Assembly: GCA_002494165.1 (NCBI GenBank)
Contig: DLBH01000035.1
Location: 3,733 to 21,268, forward strand
DNA: 17,536 nucleotides
Direction of reading: 5' to 3'
Source of the DNA: Lachnospiraceae bacterium UBA7026
Lineage (GTDB): Bacteria; Bacillota; Clostridia; Lachnospirales; Lachnospiraceae
Below the pieces are notes generated by a model. It was given only the letters and a program-made list of their open reading frames with translations. It was not told the DNA's origin and did not search any database. The first letter of the stretch is position 1; every line of letters begins with the position of its first letter. This document shows, piece after piece, positions 14,839 through 17,536 of the stretch. A program made the position numbers and the translations under genes.

Positions 14839-15822
14839 TTATCCTTCCACTTCCTTCTTTATTTCCGCCAGCAGCCGGCCTATATCTATATCAAGGCAGA
14901 TTGATCTTTCTTCAATCCCCCCCGGACAGAATGCCTGGCCATAATTAACACAAGCATAAACTGCCTGGTCATTTTCCAGGGTCATCTGCCAGAAGGGATA
15001 CTTAACGATAACCGGGGTATTGGAACCCACACCCAGTTCCAGGAAAAGGACGTGCTGACCCTGGTGGCCGGCGAGAAATTCAGCATAAGCCGCCGAAGCC
15101 CTGTGCCAGCCCTGGTCCTCCACAAAAGAATCGTCAGACCGCAGATTCATGGTGAAATCAGACCCATCATCAGGGCAGACCGGCAGCAGGTCTTCAGGGA
15201 TAGCCATGCTTACCCTTCCGTCTTTCGGCAGCTGGAATATGCCATCCTCTCCCCTGACATAGCCCTGGGCCTCCATGGCCTCCATAATCCAGTCCCTGTT
15301 GTCATAGGTCCTGCGGATAGCCGGGTTTACACTCTGGAAAAGACCGTAGTCGCCCTGGGTGTAGAAGAGCCTTTCCTTATCAAATCCAGCCTTCTGGAAG
15401 CAATGGTCCACATTGGTAGTAATGACAAAATAGTCTTTGTCCTTAAGTAGTTGGTAGAGGTCCCGGTAGACAGGCCTGGGCGGATCCAGATAACGGTTGA
15501 CATAGATATAGCGGGCCCAGTAAGCCCAGAATTCTTCTTTGCTTGAATAGGGGTAAAAACCGCCGGCATACATATCCTGAAAACCATATTTATCCGCGAA
15601 ATCCCCAAACCACTGATCAAAGCGGTCACCACTGTAACTGAATCCTGCCGAGGTGGACAGACCGGCACCGGCCCCGATTACAAGGGCATCTGCCTGCTGC
15701 AGTTCCTCCCTCAGCCTAAGAATCCTCTCCTCTTCTGTTCCTTTTCCCAGGGACATATGTCTGCTGAGGGCTCCTGCGACACGAATCCCCTGCTCTATGG
15801 TCTCCAGATAACCATTCGGCAT
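14839..15822 (-). CDS. class M sirtuin (SirTM), macrodomain-linked protein ADP-ribosyltransferase
   Basis: From ATG at 15822, four bases after the macrodomain stop, this gives 327 residues, the size expected for SirTM. A longer in-frame start at 15873 would overlap the previous gene and adds a Lys-rich tail unlike the family. NAD-binding motifs are GAGAGLS (50-56), GFSYSGDRF (60-68) and TTNVDH (135-140). Where deacetylase sirtuins have the catalytic His-Gly, this has Q156-G157 (YTQGDYGLF), the mark of class M. R228 in MNLRSDD is also conserved, and there are no CX2C zinc pairs. Characterised SirTMs of staphylococci and streptococci ADP-ribosylate a lipoylated GcvH-like carrier. Last gene of the Rrf2-macro-SirTM operon. 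Activity class is firm from motifs; the target here is unknown. Confidence 0.92.
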   Translation of the reverse strand: MPNGYLETIEQGIRVAGALSRHMSLGKGTEEERILRLREELQQADALVIGAGAGLSTSAGFSYSGDRFDQWFGDFADKYGFQDMYAGGFYPYSSKEEFWAYWARYIYVNRYLDPPRPVYRDLYQLLKDKDYFVITTNVDHCFQKAGFDKERLFYTQGDYGLFQSVNPAIRRTYDNRDWIMEAMEAQGYVRGEDGIFQLPKDGRVSMAIPEDLLPVCPDDGSDFTMNLRSDDSFVEDQGWHRASAAYAEFLAGHQGQHVLFLELGVGSNTPVIVKYPFWQMTLENDQAVYACVNYGQAFCPGGIEERSICLDIDIGRLLAEIKKEVEG

Positions 15823-15826
15823 ATCA

Positions 15827-16825
15827 TCATATAAGTTCTTCGTAGATGATCTTATCTTCTTCCTTGAAAACATTGAATATCACCCTTTCTATCTGCCCGG
15901 GATGGTCTGTCATCCACCGGGACACTGTCTCTACTGCAATCTCTGCCGCCCTCCTGTTGGGAAAACGAAATACTCCTGTGGAAATACAGCAGAAGGCTAT
16001 GGTCTTCAGATCCTGGTCCAGGCACAAGTCAAGGCTGTTCCTGTAACAATCTGCCAGGTCCTCTTCCAGGTCCGGGGTCAGCCGGTCGTAAACGATAGGT
16101 CCCACGATATGGATGATCTTTTTAGCCGGGAGATTATAGGCCTCCGTCAGCATGGGAACCGCCGTGGGCTGCTCATAATCCCTGCCATATCTTATCTTGA
16201 GCTGCCTCATCTTCCGGCCACATTCTTCCCTCAGCTGAACGCCGGCAAAGCTGTGGATACAGTTATCGATACAGGCATGCATGGGCACAAAACAGCCCAG
16301 CATCTGGGAATTGGCCGCATTGACGATGGCGTCCACGGCCAGCCTGGTGATATCTCCCTGCCAGATGGACAGGCCATCCCTGATCTCAGGGATGTCTGAA
16401 AGCTCCACCAGGCCCTTTTCCCTGGCCCGCTCTCTTAAATAGTCATCCTGGACCTTTAATACAGGCTCCGGCATCTTACCGGGCATACGGATATTCATGA
16501 GAGACCGGAGCAGCCTTTGCTTCTCTTCCCGGCCCTCCGGTGTCTCCAGGTCTTTATAGTCTTCCGAATCAGCCTTGAATTCCTCCACAAGGTAATCCAG
16601 TCTCTCTTCCTGACCCTTCTCACCTTGTCTGCTTTCGTCCGATGGATCATCCACTATCCTGTTTCCAGCTGGCTGGTCATCCGCTATCCCCCCTGCGGCC
16701 TGCCGCTCATCCATTATCCTGCTTTCAGCCGCCTGGTCCTCCTCTATCCTGTTTGCAGTCGCCTGGCCTTCCTTAAGCCGGCTCCCAGCCTGGTCCCATT
16801 TGGTCTGTATATCTTTCTCTTTCAT
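15827..16825 (-). CDS. zinc-type macrodomain ADP-ribosyl hydrolase with repeat-bearing N-terminal extension
   Basis: A 332-residue protein; relatives in SirTM operons have about 265-270. Residues about 73-150 hold the family's helical N-terminal part (KQRLLRSLMNIR, QDDYL), and about 154-332 are the macrodomain: GDITRLAVDAIVNAANS (157-173), then the Cys/His loop with C178, H183, C185, C189 and H191 (GCFVPMHACIDNCIH) that is typical of zinc-dependent macrodomains, then ISTGVFRFP. Such enzymes remove ADP-ribose added by SirTM. Residues about 20-68 are an unusual acidic extension of 10-residue repeats encoded by a 30-bp array. The start is supported by GGGAG eight bases upstream, inside the end of the Rrf2 gene (4-nt gap), so the extension is probably translated. 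Confidence 0.92.
   Translation of the reverse strand: MKEKDIQTKWDQAGSRLKEGQATANRIEEDQAAESRIMDERQAAGGIADDQPAGNRIVDDPSDESRQGEKGQEERLDYLVEEFKADSEDYKDLETPEGREEKQRLLRSLMNIRMPGKMPEPVLKVQDDYLRERAREKGLVELSDIPEIRDGLSIWQGDITRLAVDAIVNAANSQMLGCFVPMHACIDNCIHSFAGVQLREECGRKMRQLKIRYGRDYEQPTAVPMLTEAYNLPAKKIIHIVGPIVYDRLTPDLEEDLADCYRNSLDLCLDQDLKTIAFCCISTGVFRFPNRRAAEIAVETVSRWMTDHPGQIERVIFNVFKEEDKIIYEELI
16624..16773 (-). repeat. in-frame 30-bp tandem repeat inside the macrodomain gene
   Basis: Five 30-bp units run at 16624-16653, 16654-16683, 16684-16713, 16714-16743 and 16744-16773 (+ strand consensus CTATCCTGTTT.CAG then CGCCTGGTCATCC), with a decayed sixth after 16774. Being 30 bp, each unit adds ten residues (pattern NRI.DDQ.A.). 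The outer units are more diverged. Confidence 0.85.
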
Positions 16826-16829
16826 ACAC

Positions 16830-17273
16830 TCAGCTCCCTTCCTCAGCCAGTTCCCTGTTCACGGCCTGGGCCACCTCAGCCAGGCTGATTCCAGCCAGTG
16901 CCTTTTCCATGGCCTCCTGGACCCGGCCCAGTTTGTCATCCATGGCCTTGTGGATATTCCTGCCCACAGGGCAGAGGATATTAGGCTTCTCATGGAAATG
17001 GAAGAGTCCTTCTTCATCCACACAATCCACAGCCTTGTAAATGTCATAAAAACTGATCTCACTAAGGTCCTTCTTAAGTTCTATACCGCTCCTGCCCTGG
17101 CTGCTGATGATGATGCCGGCCTCCTTCAGCTGGCCCATCACATTCCGCACGATGACCGGATTGGCTCCCACACTGCCTGCCAGGAACTTACTGGTAACGG
17201 TGGCTTTATCCTGGAAATAGTCTATTGCCGTTATTATATGGACGGCTATGGTAAATCTGCTTGTTATCTGCAT
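16830..17273 (-). CDS. Rrf2 family transcriptional regulator (YwnA-like)
   Basis: A 147-residue winged-helix regulator of the Rrf2 family. The N-terminal part (SRFTIAVHIITAI, then VTSKFLAGSVGANPVIVRNVMGQLKEAGII) is the DNA-binding domain, and SSQGRSGIEL is the wing. The later segment KPNILCPVGRNIHKAMDDKL (C101) matches the YwnA-type branch, which has a single cysteine here rather than the three Fe-S cysteines of IscR/NsrR. C84 is a second cysteine. It may therefore respond to thiol or redox stress (inference). AGGAGG before 17273 sets the start. It leads the operon with the macrodomain and sirtuin, each 4 nt apart, so it most likely regulates them and itself. Confidence 0.92.
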   Translation of the reverse strand: MQITSRFTIAVHIITAIDYFQDKATVTSKFLAGSVGANPVIVRNVMGQLKEAGIIISSQGRSGIELKKDLSEISFYDIYKAVDCVDEEGLFHFHEKPNILCPVGRNIHKAMDDKLGRVQEAMEKALAGISLAEVAQAVNRELAEEGS

Positions 17274-17289
17274 TCCAGCCTCCTAAACT

Positions 17290-17308
17290 TGTAATTATTT
17301 ATATTACA
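17290..17308. promoter_or_regulatory. candidate Rrf2 operator (inverted repeat)
   Basis: TGTAAT-tatttat-ATTACA is a perfect 6-bp inverted repeat with a 7-base spacer, placed at the expected transcription start of the Rrf2 operon, where a bound repressor would block. ATTACATG recurs at 17351-17358, upstream of the -35. Confidence 0.45.
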
Positions 17309-17314
17309 TGATTG

Positions 17315-17343
17315 AATATATACCTCCAAAACCAACTTATCAA
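17315..17343 (-). promoter_or_regulatory. sigma-A-like promoter of the Rrf2-macrodomain-sirtuin operon
   Basis: On the - strand TTGATA (17338-17343) and TATATT (17315-17320) are spaced by exactly 17 bases, giving a start near 17308 and a leader of about 35 nt. Confidence 0.7.
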
Positions 17344-17466
17344 CAATTTTATTACATGTTTTTTCAAAAAATTTTGCCGCACTTAGATATTGATCTGAAT
17401 CTGCAGCTAGCAGGTTCCATGATCACTGAGTACGGCAATCTCCTAAAAAGAATATAAATCTATGTT

Positions 17467-17536
17467 TTCACTTCATTCTCATAATGAATAATATGCATGC
17501 CTGTATTCACTGCATTTTCTTAATGAATAATATACA
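17467..17536. repeat. 39-bp tandem repeat running off the window end
   Basis: The unit at 17467-17505 (TTCACTTCATTCTCATAATG, then AATAATATGCA) is followed by a second at 17506-17536 that matches 27 of its first 31 bases before the window ends. More units may follow. The stretch 17344-17466 shows no convincing gene. Confidence 0.6.

Noticed and set aside
15823..15873. Earlier start of the sirtuin at 15873
   Set aside because: It would overlap the macrodomain gene by 47 bases and add a Lys/Arg-rich stretch not seen in the family; the start at 15822 keeps the 4-nt spacing found between the other two genes.
17356..17457. 33-codon + strand open frame (MFFQKILPHLDI...)
   Set aside because: The peptide looks protein-like, but there is no ribosome binding site and no recognised family. 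It may be a remnant; too weak to list as a gene.

Overview
The window looks like chromosomal DNA from a low-to-mid GC Firmicute, most likely a Clostridia/Lachnospiraceae-type gut anaerobe. The basis is strong AGGAGG-type ribosome binding sites, AT-rich intergenic DNA with sigma-A-like promoters, rubredoxin, a GH94/GH1 cellobiose pair, a EutP-type GTPase, and a class M sirtuin next to a zinc-type macrodomain. The taxon is inferred; no rRNA or tRNA gene is visible.

Layout. (1) 1-2699, + strand: the end of a cellobiose operon, with the C-terminal 330 residues of a GH94 phosphorylase, a GH1 beta-glucosidase translationally coupled to it, and a small Cys-rich protein, closed by a strong terminator at 2797-2841. 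(2) 3076-5778, - strand: a NimA-like flavoprotein and a GNAT acetyltransferase in one operon, then a MocR/PdxR-type regulator whose leader contains a nested tandem repeat. (3) 6047-7342: an AraC regulator divergent from a 54-aa rubredoxin. (4) 7606-9398: a DUF554 membrane protein divergent from an exported glycerophosphodiesterase-like protein. (5) 9400-13247: an apparently rearranged stretch. It holds a single open frame fusing an OmpR-type response regulator with an internal REC deletion to the C-terminal part of a tannase-like hydrolase, a stand-alone EutP-like GTPase, and a BCCT transporter cut off after 187 codons. (6) 13335-14531, - strand: a lipase-fold hydrolase without a signal peptide. 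(7) 14839-17273, - strand: a compact operon Rrf2 regulator - zinc-type macrodomain - class M sirtuin (SirTM), with 4-nt gaps and its own promoter.

How the genes may work together. GH94 and GH1 give phosphorolytic and hydrolytic cytosolic cleavage of cellobiose or other beta-glucosides. In the last operon the sirtuin would write ADP-ribose on a protein and the macrodomain would remove it, under a cysteine-containing Rrf2 sensor. The usual carrier target (GcvH-L) and its lipoate ligase, known from streptococcal and staphylococcal SirTM operons, are not present in this window, so the substrate is open. This operon is the most interesting system here.

A second theme is degenerate tandem repeats of roughly 30-40 bp at five places: 2889-3063, 4551-4675, 12532-12634, 16624-16773 (coding, in frame) and 17467-end. 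The coding array adds 10-residue repeats to the N-terminus of the macrodomain protein. No CRISPR array, insertion sequence, integrase or attachment site was seen.
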